From: Pelargonium x hortorum
Taxonomy: Eukaryota; Streptophyta; Magnoliopsida; Geraniales; Geraniaceae
Direction: 5' to 3'
Length of the DNA stretch: 64,000 nucleotides
NCBI GenBank assembly: GCA_036897525.1
Contig: JAYMTJ010000058.1
Location: 1 to 64,000 of the forward strand
Shown one piece after another: positions 52,973 to 63,133 of this stretch. Numbering within the stretch: the first letter of the stretch is position 1; each line of letters starts with the position of its first letter. The notes beneath the pieces are model-generated. The model did not search any database. It saw nothing but the letters and a program-made list of their open reading frames with translations, and was not told the DNA's origin. The translations under genes and the position numbers were made by a program.

Positions 52973-53270
52973 ATGGATCCTATACAATATCTTACTTTTG
53001 CTATTCTTATCTTTCTTATAGGTATCTGGGGAATTCTACTTAATAGAAGAAACATCCTCATCATGTTAATGTCTATAGAACTCATGTTATTAGCTGTCAA
53101 TTTCAACTTCTTGGTATTCTCTGTTTGCCTAGATGATGGGGCAGGTCTTTGCCTTAATGGTTCTAACAGTAGCAGCGGCAGAGTCGGCTATTGGATTAGC
53201 CATTTTCGTGATAACCTTTCGAGTCAGAGGAACAATTGCAGTGGAATTTATTAACAGCATTCAGGGTTAA
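52973..53270 (+). pseudogene. nad4L: NADH dehydrogenase subunit 4L, frameshifted copy
   Basis: nad4L is a small three-helix membrane subunit of the proton-pumping arm of mitochondrial complex I. The first 55 codons read from ATG at 52973. Family hallmarks are clear: [20 protein letters not shown] (residues 20-39) and NFLVFSV (45-51). After codon 55 (ending at 53137) the frame slips. The following DNA, read one base later, gives the conserved tail from GQVFAL through [19 protein letters not shown] to FINSIQG and a TAA at 53268-53270. The span is 298 nt against 303 nt for the usual 100-residue gene, so exactly 5 nt are missing. The lost bases fit one GATGAT-ATGAT repeat step in the family's DDMMGQ segment. 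Without the slip the first frame ends at 53254 after 93 codons with an unrelated tail. Codons at classic editing sites are already T-bearing. Family identity is certain; pseudogene status is likely but depends on the sequence being correct. Confidence 0.9.
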
Positions 53271-53569
53271 TTGCTAGATATTTAAAAAGCTCCTTTTTTG
53301 GCAGACGCAGGGCTCTTATAAATTGTTTGTATCTTATCCCTCCCCACGCCTATTTCTACTCTCTAAGAGTCGACTTTAAACCCTGTACATGTCATTCCTT
53401 TTCCTAGTGATCTGCCGAGTAAGAAAAGTCAGGAATTAGAAGATGGGGAAGAAGAGGCAAGTTTACTTGGCCTTGTACCTTTATAAGTAAGTAAGAAGAA
53501 GCCTTCTATAAAAAAGACTGGGATTTCCTACTTTTGATACTGGAAGATATTTATCTAATTATCTAAGCG
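53271..53569. other. Downstream flank of nad4L
   Basis: No atp4 or other gene follows, although nad4L and atp4 are often neighbours in angiosperms. No clear 3' stem-loop is visible directly after the stop. Confidence 0.4.
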
Positions 53570-53910
53570 ATTCTAGAAAGCAAGAGTAAGGAGAGGTGAG
53601 AGGAGTATAGAGCAGCTACGGGGAACAAGAAGCCTAGTACTCATAAGAGGATAAGACAAGTAGTATAGCGCATAAGATAGGTCTAGCTGCTCAAAGATAT
53701 AGAGCAAGACCGGTAGGGTTCTAGTTCTAAAGCAAGGTATCAAGACTGAAAAGACAGAAGAAAGCAGATCAAACAGCCAGTCCTAATAACACTAATAGTC
53801 AAGCTAATACAGAGACACAACAGAAAGCCAATACCAATAACACAAAAGGGAAAAGGGAAAGAAACAGTTAAAGGAAAAGAATCTGATCCTCCATAGAAAA
53901 AAAAAAGTAA
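53570..53910. repeat. Purine-rich low-complexity island
   Basis: The + strand is dominated by A and G, with words such as AAGACAAG, GATAAGA, AAGCAAG and CAGAAAGCC. Read on the minus strand it has the same CTT- and TATCT-rich texture as 17170-17480. A minus-strand frame of 60 codons (53740-53922) has a low-complexity Phe/Ser/Leu translation and is not supported as a gene. Confidence 0.4.
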
Positions 53911-56900
53911 GACTTGTTTCATGAATGGGAAAGATTAAAGTATCGTATTTCAAGATAAATCTTGCCTATTTCTCCTATGTGCTCTTGGTATTTAACCTTG
54001 TACATGTTGCTCCATTTAATGTTGCTATGCCGGGGATTGAGTTCTTAGTCAAAGAGTGCATTACTAGGATTCATTCTTTAACTGTTATTCGCTTTCTAAA
54101 GAGTTCCTTATTCCTATAGATATTTAAGTTTATAGAACTCCGCGGGAGGTTAGGATTAAGATAAGGAAAGAACTCTAGTCTAATACCAGGTCCTGATTAG
54201 AAAGGAATAGAAGACTCCATTTGACAATTCCTGTACTTCATTTTTATATATTCAAAAAGGAAAGGATAAGCTGAGTAAGCAATACAGAACAGAGAAAACT
54301 ACTTATTTATAACATTCCTATCTAGCAAAACCTCTACGAAGAGCCCCCGCTTTAAGTGCTACCCTTATTTATGAATATCCCGCAACACTTGTAAGACTGA
54401 GAAAGATCTATACCCCATATATCTCCCCTTACTTTAAGAATACCCTTCTAAAAGGGAAACCTCTTACAGCTCTTACTCATAGCTATCTGACTATCCCGTA
54501 CCGTACCTTGTTTCTTAACCCCAAAGCTTTTCTTCGGAGCTACACCTCTCTACAAGCTAATAATAATATCTCTAATTCTTTATAGATCCCCGCAGCTGAA
54601 AATGAAAAGGAAGAATTCACTATAAACTTTATGTGACTCCCTACTTTAGGATTAGGAAGGGCCTATATTACTAATCTAGAGTACTCTTACTAGTTAAGTC
54701 ATCCATCATTAATTAACAAATGCAATATTTCTATTGTTTCTGTACCTGCAATGTCATTAGCTAGTTTTGGATTACCTACAAGAGAGAGTGTCAATGGCGG
54801 GCTGTTATTAATTAAGTTAGTTATGGAATATTGTACATAAGACTGCATATTTAGGAAAGTAAAGGGGTTCAGATAACAGAGAATTGTAACTATGAATTTG
54901 GAGTCTTGGTAAGGAGATTCCTTTGAGAGTAGATTCCGAGTCTTAGTTCAGCTATTGGGTTTTAGATACTTGGGAGTGTTAAAGATTTCTAATCGAAAAA
55001 ATAATAGAATGAATATCCGGGAAAACCAATGGATTTAGGATAGATAACAGATTCTAGGATAGGAGGTAAAGGATTGATTCTAAGACAGAGTATTCCTTGG
55101 TATTAGTTCTTTAACATGTTCTGTTGGTTGCTAGATAGATGGAAACCTGGCAGTTGAAAAGCAGTTGCAGCTAGATTCTATTACCTTTTAGTTCTTGTGA
55201 CTTCTTGGTGTAGCTAGTTTCTTGTATAGCAGGATACAGAATAACTGAATCTCTTGTAAATGACTCAAAAGAAATAGATGATATTTCCTTGAGACTTGAG
55301 AGTTGATTCCTAAGCTAATAGAACTGATATTTATCTGGGGTTTGTAAGCTAGGAACTCCTAAGGAGGCTACTAAAGACTTAGGATTAACTGCTATACAGC
55401 TTCACAGCTTCCATGAAGACTTAGGATTAGGATTCACTTCTTTACCTAACAGATATATCGGAATAAAGCTCTCTAGCAGAAGTAAACTCCTAGCTTGACC
55501 TAGAATACAAAGGCTTTGTCCTTTCTGTTATCCTTTAGCTCCACTTGGTTTGGCCCCTTTACATTAGCACAAGTCTGGTTTATGTCTCTTTACTGGAAAG
55601 AAAAAGAAGTCAGAGATATTATACCTAGGAGGCAGAGAACTTACCTAATCTACCTAATGAAGAAATATAGGGTTCTTTGTTGGAGCTAACCTGTACTTAA
55701 TATTAGATATATCCGTAGTATAGTGAGGAAAGGTTAACGCATAGAGTATTGTAAATAGTTCAATTACACTATAAGACCTACAAATACAAGAACTAGGAAA
55801 AGCTAAAACTTGACTTCATTACTGAAATTCTTTTACTAACATCTTTTATTGACTTATTCTTCAGGACTTGTTTACGAGTCTTATGAGCTAGACTTCGTAC
55901 GAAACTTATGAAATTAATTTGAAGGATATGAAAGGTGAAAAAAAGACAAAACCCTCTTTAAGCAGAGATACCCCTTATTCTAAAACCTAGGATACTTGAG
56001 AATTTAGCTTTTTTGTTTGATAGAACACTCTATTTTGCCTTGACAGATCTCAAATTTTTAGTAAAATAAAAGCCGCCTCTACTCTAATAATTACTTCTTC
56101 TGCAGGATAATACAACCCTGTTTAGTTTGAGAGGCAATACTTTCGGAACTCCTTGTAGCGTTCTCTATTATGGCATACATAAGGGAATTTTGAGGTTAAG
56201 GTACATATTTATTTATAAGCAATCCTCCTCCATACTTAACCCTCTATTTATCCGAGTTTAGAATCCAGAAAATTATCATCTTAAAAAATCAACCGGACAT
56301 AAGGAGTATACCTAACCCTTAGGCTAATAATAAAAACAAAGAGATGGGGTTCCTCTTTATTGAGATTTATACAATCCCGAATAAACCGGCTCTTTGTGAA
56401 TACCAGAGTCAAAGAAACAACCTAGGATTTCTGTACAAGAACCCCCCCGGACCCGTACTACTACTATCTTACTTACTCGGCAATGACGCAGCACCCTCTG
56501 TTAACTCAGATACTAAAGAGTTAGGACTTAGAATACCTGTAAGTTTGGCTGGTGTGTGGTCTTATCCGGGTAGTAAGTTTAAGGCTTTTTGTTATTTACA
56601 ATCTCTCGAGATACTTGTTAAATACCAGTACATAAAATAAGGTATTTGTGCAATCGGCCCTATTCTCAATTCTTTTACCAACTAAAGTATAAAACGATTG
56701 TACGGTCTATATCGTGCGATATATAGTTTTGTTCTGCTCTGCGTACAATTCTACATTTCCCGAATTTACGAGTACAAACACCTACCACTCAATCTTGGAA
56801 GAACTCTTGGTATTATACTATAATAAAGAATTCTGGAGTTTCTTTTATACTGCATTTACCCCAAAATAGGAGCTAGAGATGCCCAGCTCTAGGGCTTTTC

Positions 56901-59031
56901 ATTTCATTTCATTACTTTACACTAAATTTAGAAAGCTGTAGGGAAGTTCCAAAATGGGTAGACAATTTGAGTTCTTATAGATTGATTTAAAGGGAGCTCA
57001 CAGCAGCTAATCCGGGGCTTTGTTCCGCCTTGCTTGCAATAATAAAATGAAACTTTGTAACAAAACAACTTGCTTTAGACCATAGTTTATAAATTGCCAT
57101 CTCTGGAATAAAACCTTTACATGTCGATATTAAAATCAGGGGACTTATCCAGATTCCAAAAAAAAAATTAGGACATCAAAAAGAGTGGCTGGCTGGTAAA
57201 CGAAACCCCAAGTAATCATATACTAGAAAATAGCTTTACTAGGAGTTGATATCCCCTAACCGGCAACAACCCTCTACCCAATTCAAGAGGGTAAATAGAC
57301 TCACTAGACTTAGATAGTAAGATCAACAATAGGTATGGATCTCCTCCCTATAAGGTAAAGTAAATTAAATAAGAAGCATTAAGAGATGCTAGATTTAGTG
57401 GGATAAGGGTCAAACTTTCTCTATTGGGATTTCTTATTATATACGTAAGACTGAGCATTTTAGGTACTTCTCAGCAACAGGGATGCGCCTAGATATTCCT
57501 TACTCTTAATCTAAACATAAGCTTCGTTGAAGCCTCCTTTTTTTATACTGGATATCCATTTGGCACAGCGATTTGGGCTTGAGGTTCTCTCCTTTTTGAC
57601 TCTGTTGGTAACCTCTTTCTTTATTAGGAATTAGGAAACCTCTGGATATTCATGTGCTAACGCGGATGAAACTCAGTGACTCTTCAGCCTTTTCTTTGAC
57701 AGTTATAAATAAATGCCCCAATATTCATTCGATTGCAAAGTCTTCTATCATTTGTATAGACCCTTAAAACTTAATGCTACTATAAACTAATAGCTATGCT
57801 TTTCGTTTAGCCTAAAAATACAATATCAAATACTATGACCCTTTTTGTTATTACAAGGTAATGCTGTTGAGGGAATGCCCGCAATTCGGAGCTACTACAG
57901 ATTCTCTACTTGCCAGAAAGTTTTTTGTAGATCGCTAGCCTTCGTTTTTTTAATTCCCAGGATTCCCAAAGCTCTTACTTCTAAGAAAATCCCTTTTATG
58001 TTAACTTGCAAAACCCTATACCCAGCCTATCCGCTTACTTCCAGTTATATATTACTTAACCTTTCCTATAGATACATACAGGAAAGTACTGAATAAGCAA
58101 GAAAATCTTTATTTACTATCTGGAATTGAAAAAAAAAATTTTTTGGAAAACCCAGAAACATAATAAACGGATTTTCATACCTACCTTCTGGACTTTCGTG
58201 ACTTACTTCGGATGCATACATTTTATATTGACTTTTTTTCTTTAGTCTTTTTAGCTCGTTTGCTTGTATTGTACCAGACCGGGAGCTAGAGAAAAGTTAG
58301 ACACCTCCTTGCTTGTACCTAGAATGGTCTTACTTTATTTTTGTAGCCTAGAATAGTGTAGTGTAGCTTCGGAATACCTAAAAGAAAATGTTTGTGACTC
58401 TTCTAAACTTAAACTAAACAGTAGCTCAAAACCTCCATTTCCAAAATACCTCCTCTCCTACTTATATTCTAAAGACTGAAAAAAAAAACTGGAAGACTTA
58501 ATCTTACCCCCCAAAAAAGCGCTTCTTAGGAGCCTTAATTGTTGTGGGGCTTTCAGAGGAGCTCTATTTGTACTAGTTGTAGCTTTGGAAATATATAGTT
58601 CCTTACTCTATAAAATAAACTGTTTTATTGTATTCATTCCTTAGTTAGTAATAGAAAAGTTGTATTTATAGATAGACTGTGAAGTAAACTTCCTCCAGCT
58701 CTATGTTGCTTATCGTTTAAGAGGATACCAACTTAGAATTAGTACACAATACCCCGCGATACCATCAAGGTTGTTGTATATTCTTTAGTAGTTAAGACTT
58801 TATTAATAGGAATCATAATCGCTTAGATAAAGATTTTATTTGCTTGTACTCTTAAAACCCTTCCCGAAATCTAATATTTAAAGTCAATTTTAGATAGAAG
58901 TCCCTCTAGTTGAAACTCTAGAATCCCCGGTAGACCGAGGGTTCAAGTTCTAAGGTAGAGTCCGCGGAGTGCCTTTTGGCAGCATCCACTAAACCCTAAA
59001 TTAACACGCAAATCGAGTGCGTAATATTGAT

Positions 59032-59053
59032 TTTTCTCCTTTATAGGAGAAAA
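59032..59053 (+). other. Perfect 9-bp hairpin
   Basis: TTTTCTCCT and AGGAGAAAA form a perfect stem around a TTAT loop. Such stem-loops can mark 3' ends of plant mitochondrial transcripts, but there is no gene upstream here, so no function is assigned. Confidence 0.4.
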
Positions 59054-59160
59054 CTTGCCTATGTCTTTTGTAAGGAAAGGAGTAAGTGCTGTATATCAAG
59101 GCTGTCAAAATACAAGGGTTAATACTTTAACGAAAGGGTTTTCCGAGGTTAGAACAGAGA

Positions 59161-59178
59161 CTCTTTAAGCTTAAAGAG
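59161..59178. repeat. 18-bp perfect palindrome
   Basis: CTCTTTAAGCTTAAAGAG is its own reverse complement and the longest perfect palindrome I noticed. It lies about 110 bp after the hairpin at 59032. Confidence 0.6.
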
Positions 59179-60190
59179 GTTAGTGATACTAGTATTTTCT
59201 TTATATTCCAAGAAACTTCAAATTTGAGTAAAACAGGAATCTAATCAATATTCTTTTTTCTTCTTATAGAGAAAGCGCTAAGAAGAGCAAGGGGTATCTA
59301 TCTATAAGGGCGGAGCTACAAGCTTACGGATAAGAAAGTATATAGGCAAAATTTTACCAGGATCGAGTAGAATTTTCTAGCATTTCTTATTCTTAAATTT
59401 AGTACATGCTTTTTTTAGTGAATTGGGAAGGGCAAATGTTGTGTCTTAGAGTATCAACCTAATATTCAATCTTTTAAGAGAGACCCTTTTTATCCATTCT
59501 TTAATATTCCTAAACAGATGGAGGTACGCTTATTTAGACAAGAAGACAATTCAGAGAGTCCTCTATTGTATCGATCTCTTAGAAATTATTAGGACTGCTT
59601 TCAAAGGAATACGGATCGGGTCAGTCTCCTTCTCCTAGCTACAGCTTTCAAAACAAATAGAATCAGAATCTGTTATCTTAGCTACACCTTCATTTGCATT
59701 TGATTGGCATGCTGTCACTGGCTTACAAGTAAGTGGATTATTAGGTTTGGTTTTAGGGTTAGTATAGTACACCAAGAGAATAGAATAGAATTTATAGGAA
59801 TTCTCTAAGCCTTTTAATAGGTTAATAGAATAGGTGGATTTGAGTTCCCTTATAATTATAGTTTATCAAGAATTTCTAAATCAAGTATAGTTCGAGAAAG
59901 TATTCACTTAGGTATAAGTTCTAGTTTTTTTCGAAAGTAAGAGCCAGACCCCACCTAAACCCAATTCCTATTATATAATAAATAGACCCGGATAAAACTT
60001 ATTTCTATTTTAAAGGAAGCTTGTCTTTAGTTAATGCGGCTAGCAGGTTCTTATAAAAAGAAAACAGATACAGATAAGATATATAGACCTAAGCTCCCCA
60101 AGTACCCAAAGTAAAAGTAGAGAAAATAATAGCATAGGACTCTCTCCTTCGTTTTGAAGTTCTCTAAATCATAGTAAAAATGACAAAAAA

Positions 60191-60237
60191 CGTTCCAGAA
60201 CACCCGCTGTGTAACGTAGGTTCAAATCCCAACCGCG
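60191..60237 (+). pseudogene. tRNA-Trp 3' half relic
   Basis: CCAGAACACCCGCTGTGTAA (from 60195) followed by CGTAGGTTCAAATCC closely resembles the anticodon-to-T-arm part of plant trnW(CCA), which reads CCAAAACCCGATGT then CGTAGGTTCAAATCC. The anticodon CCA would lie at 60195-60197. The 3' side of the T stem (CCAAC in place of CCTAC) and the acceptor end are degraded, and I cannot see a D arm upstream. It is probably a broken fragment, mitochondrial or plastid in origin. Identification rests on one motif, so confidence is modest. Confidence 0.4.
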
Positions 60238-60540
60238 AGTTACTACTTTAAATTTAATTAAGCTATTAAAAGTACAAGAAGTTAAATAAACAGTTCCGAG
60301 ATCCTGTCCTCAAATATTTTGTACTATACAAAAAAATGAGATTATTCCTAGAATTTACTGGAGCATCTCTATAACAGCCACGGTCTTTATCATATACATA
60401 CCAAAACGTGATTTATAACTCTTGATTTCTGAAGTAACTGAGTGCAACAACTAAGGTAAGGGTCTCTTAATAGTCATAAGCTACAAAGGTTTACATTCAT
60501 ATTTTTTCTTTACTTCATGAGTTTCCTGAGGTGAGGTACA

Positions 60541-60665
60541 ACATAATTGCATAAGGGCGTCCCTTCGATGACTAAGCCTTCGGCAAGCTTACTCTGGTCT
60601 GGTATTGTGTGTAAAGTGAAATTAGCCACTTCATTTTACATGCATCGTGTGCGGGACCGCCTTTT
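60541..60665. other. Structured, GC-richer patch
   Basis: Several stems lie close together: AGGG/CCCT around CGT (60554-60564), GCC/GGC around TTC (near 60576-60584), and an 11-bp stem pairing 60610-60620 with 60630-60640 (one G.U pair, 9-nt loop). GTGTGCGGGACCGCC follows. It might be a fragment of a structured RNA such as a group II intron or rRNA, but I cannot place any intron domain V or rRNA motif, so the identity is open. Confidence 0.25.
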
Positions 60666-63081
60666 ATCACAGCAATTCTGAATCTTAGGATATTAGGCTT
60701 TGTTTGATTTGAGGCAAGCTATAAAAAAAAGTGAGTTGTGAAATAAGGTTCTTGTTTCGGGGGTAAATCTTCAATAGGAGACTCTAGATAAGGGAACTTA
60801 AAGGGTCTAACTTTATGGCTCGGAATTGTCTAAAAAGTAAAGTAGAAACCCCCTTAACTTAATGTATGACCCCTGGTATTTTACCACTGTATCAGACACA
60901 AAATATCTTTTCACAGTTGGAAGATTCTAAAGCTCCCTGTCTTTGAAAGGGATAAGTCCTTACTTAGATCAAGAGCTGCCCTGCTGAGTTAACCATTATT
61001 GTGACCCTTAACTGCTCTGGTCTAAATTTCTTTTGTCAGATCTTCTAACAAAGTACCCACTTGGGTGCATTACTAAAGTCTAACGTTAGGTTCGCTTTTT
61101 GGGTTTGCTAACTTTTTTATATACCTAATACTAATAAAATAAATAGCACTATTTCCCGTATCCTACTTTTTTTGCAGTGTTAGTTTTGTGTGTTGACATA
61201 CGGGATTTTCATAAGGAATCCGCATACTACTAAGTGCCTTACCCGCGTGTGATACTGTACCATCAGCGACTTCTCTAGCCAACCAAACAGTGGGACTCTA
61301 AGTCTGTCATGAGCTTTTCAACTCCAACTAAAGGAAAGGTACTCTGAAAGTCCGAACACTAATAAATCAACGCAAATCTCTAGCTAGCTAGCTAGGTATA
61401 TCAAGATAGAAACATTAAGAACATCGTCTATAATGGATGATTCTGTGGTCTAACTCTTTGTCTTTGTCAGCCGGTCCGATGTAGCTCTAGCATGGAAGAA
61501 AGTGTAAGACTGTGAAGTTCTTGTGTAGTAAGGAACGTGTTCTACGCCTGAGCAAGTATATTTAAACTTAAACACCGCGGATTCCGGTCTAGCACTTTTA
61601 CTATTATGAAGCTCCTATATTCAGTTGGTAATTCCTGGGTATTTCGCATCCTTGTTATTCTTACTGAATTATGAATTGAGATTGAGTGCCCGCCTTTGTA
61701 GGGTGTAGGGTCCCCCGGTTTGTTTGTTTGTACCTAGGTTATTTCTATTAAGTTTACTTTTGATCCAATATCGGGAGACTTGTCCAGGGGTTTACTCGGT
61801 TTCCTTACTCTCAATCCAGGAATACTAGAGAGAATTCTTTAGATAAGTGATTAATCCTGTGCAGCTTTAAGTCTAAAAAAAGTTTAGTATCCATATCCAT
61901 ATCCCAAAATTAACAAAGTGCAGGTGTTCTTTACAGAGAACTAACTCCTTGTCATTTTATACCCAACAAGTTGTTTAATAGGGTTAGATACTAGGGATTT
62001 TTTTTATAATATCTCTAAAGCAAGATTATCTTTCTTTACTTTACAGAATTTCACTTTGTATTCTACTCCATGTATTCAAGGTTGTAGATTTTTTGGTTTA
62101 TCTTCAAAGCTTACTTTTCCTGAGATTACTGATGAAGTGATAAAATAAGCGGTTTCTTTTGTGTAATTTGCAAGCAAGGATTCGTATAATTAGGAAGGCT
62201 TATGAAGGAGATCTATTACATATAGCCTCGCTCTTTTCATTATAAAGAAAAGTCAAGGGAACAACCTAGAAACTAAAAACGTTATACCCGAGATATATTT
62301 AATCTTTAAGGATTTATTTACATTTATTCTAGAATTCTTATAGGAATAAAGGATCCATTTCATACCTTTTCCTTCCAGGTATTGAGAATTTGGATAACTG
62401 AATATAGGGATTCTTTGTTCTTGTACTTGGTATTGCAAAGAGCTTGTTAGAAAGCTTTCTACCTTCCGATCTAAGTGTATAAGCTAAAGTCTAAAAGAAT
62501 TCCTTACTTAATAAGTGAGTTCCTGTTTTTAGTTTATGAAGGAGTAATATGTATTCCATCTTATAGGAAACTGGATACCTTGTTGGGTCTAAAGAACTGT
62601 AATGTCTTAGCGAGCTAAGGTGTTCGAGAGAAGTATAGCTCTGATTCTATTTGTTAGCATAAGGCTCTTCTCAGTCGAGAGTACTTAACACCGATCCATT
62701 TACCAGGTAAGGGAGTTTTAAGAATTAATTGTTCTAATGGGATACGATGCTAAATAAAGAAAGGAGTTAATACAATTTCTGGGTTCTTTGAGACTTTACC
62801 CTTACAAGACTGTGAAATACAAGTCTTTTGTGTTCAGGGTTTGGCGGAGGCTAGTTTATCAGGATGTGAAGCTAGAATGATTCCCATCCCATCTAATTCC
62901 GATTAAGCTGATATGAATGATATGCTGTAAAAGCTGGATTCTATTTGTTTGTTAGATTCATTCCTAACTAGAAAATCTGAGTCTTAGTTCTTCAATATGC
63001 CTCAAGAGATTTTAGGGACTGTTGCTAAAGGAGGCCTTTCCTTGAGAGTAGATATTGATACCTTTTCTTTTGTGAGACCAA
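60666..63081. other. Gene-free spacer
   Basis: No gene is visible. A TAGC tetranucleotide run lies near 61381-61395. A 61-codon minus-strand frame at 62253-62438 has no recognised motif. GAGTTCCTGT, also seen at 26821, 35241 and 63422, occurs at 62517. Confidence 0.5.
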
Positions 63082-63133
63082 CCGATAGCTGTTGAAAGCC
63101 TGGGAAGTCCTACCAAACCTTTACATTCTGGGT
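63082..63133 (+). repeat. Dispersed repeat R1, copy 2
   Basis: This is the partner of 3967-4019, about 59 kb away and in direct orientation. The similarity fades on both sides, so the pair is an old or partial copy and not a long recombining repeat. Confidence 0.75.

Larger units (their letters stand above)
53911..60190. other. Gene-free spacer
   Basis: The longest open frame in the window, 98 codons at 56344-56640 (+), lies here. Its translation begins MGFLFIEIYTIP and has no match I can recall, so I regard it as chance. The palindrome and hairpin near 59032-59178 are listed separately. No RNA gene is visible. Confidence 0.5.

Noticed and set aside
53641-53650. CATAAGAG, close to a plant mitochondrial promoter core
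   Set aside because: It lies downstream of nad4L inside a purine-rich low-complexity island, where such words are expected.
56344-56640. Longest open frame, 98 codons on the + strand
   Set aside because: Length is within chance for 64 kb of AT-rich DNA, no family motif is visible, and codon use does not differ from the surroundings.
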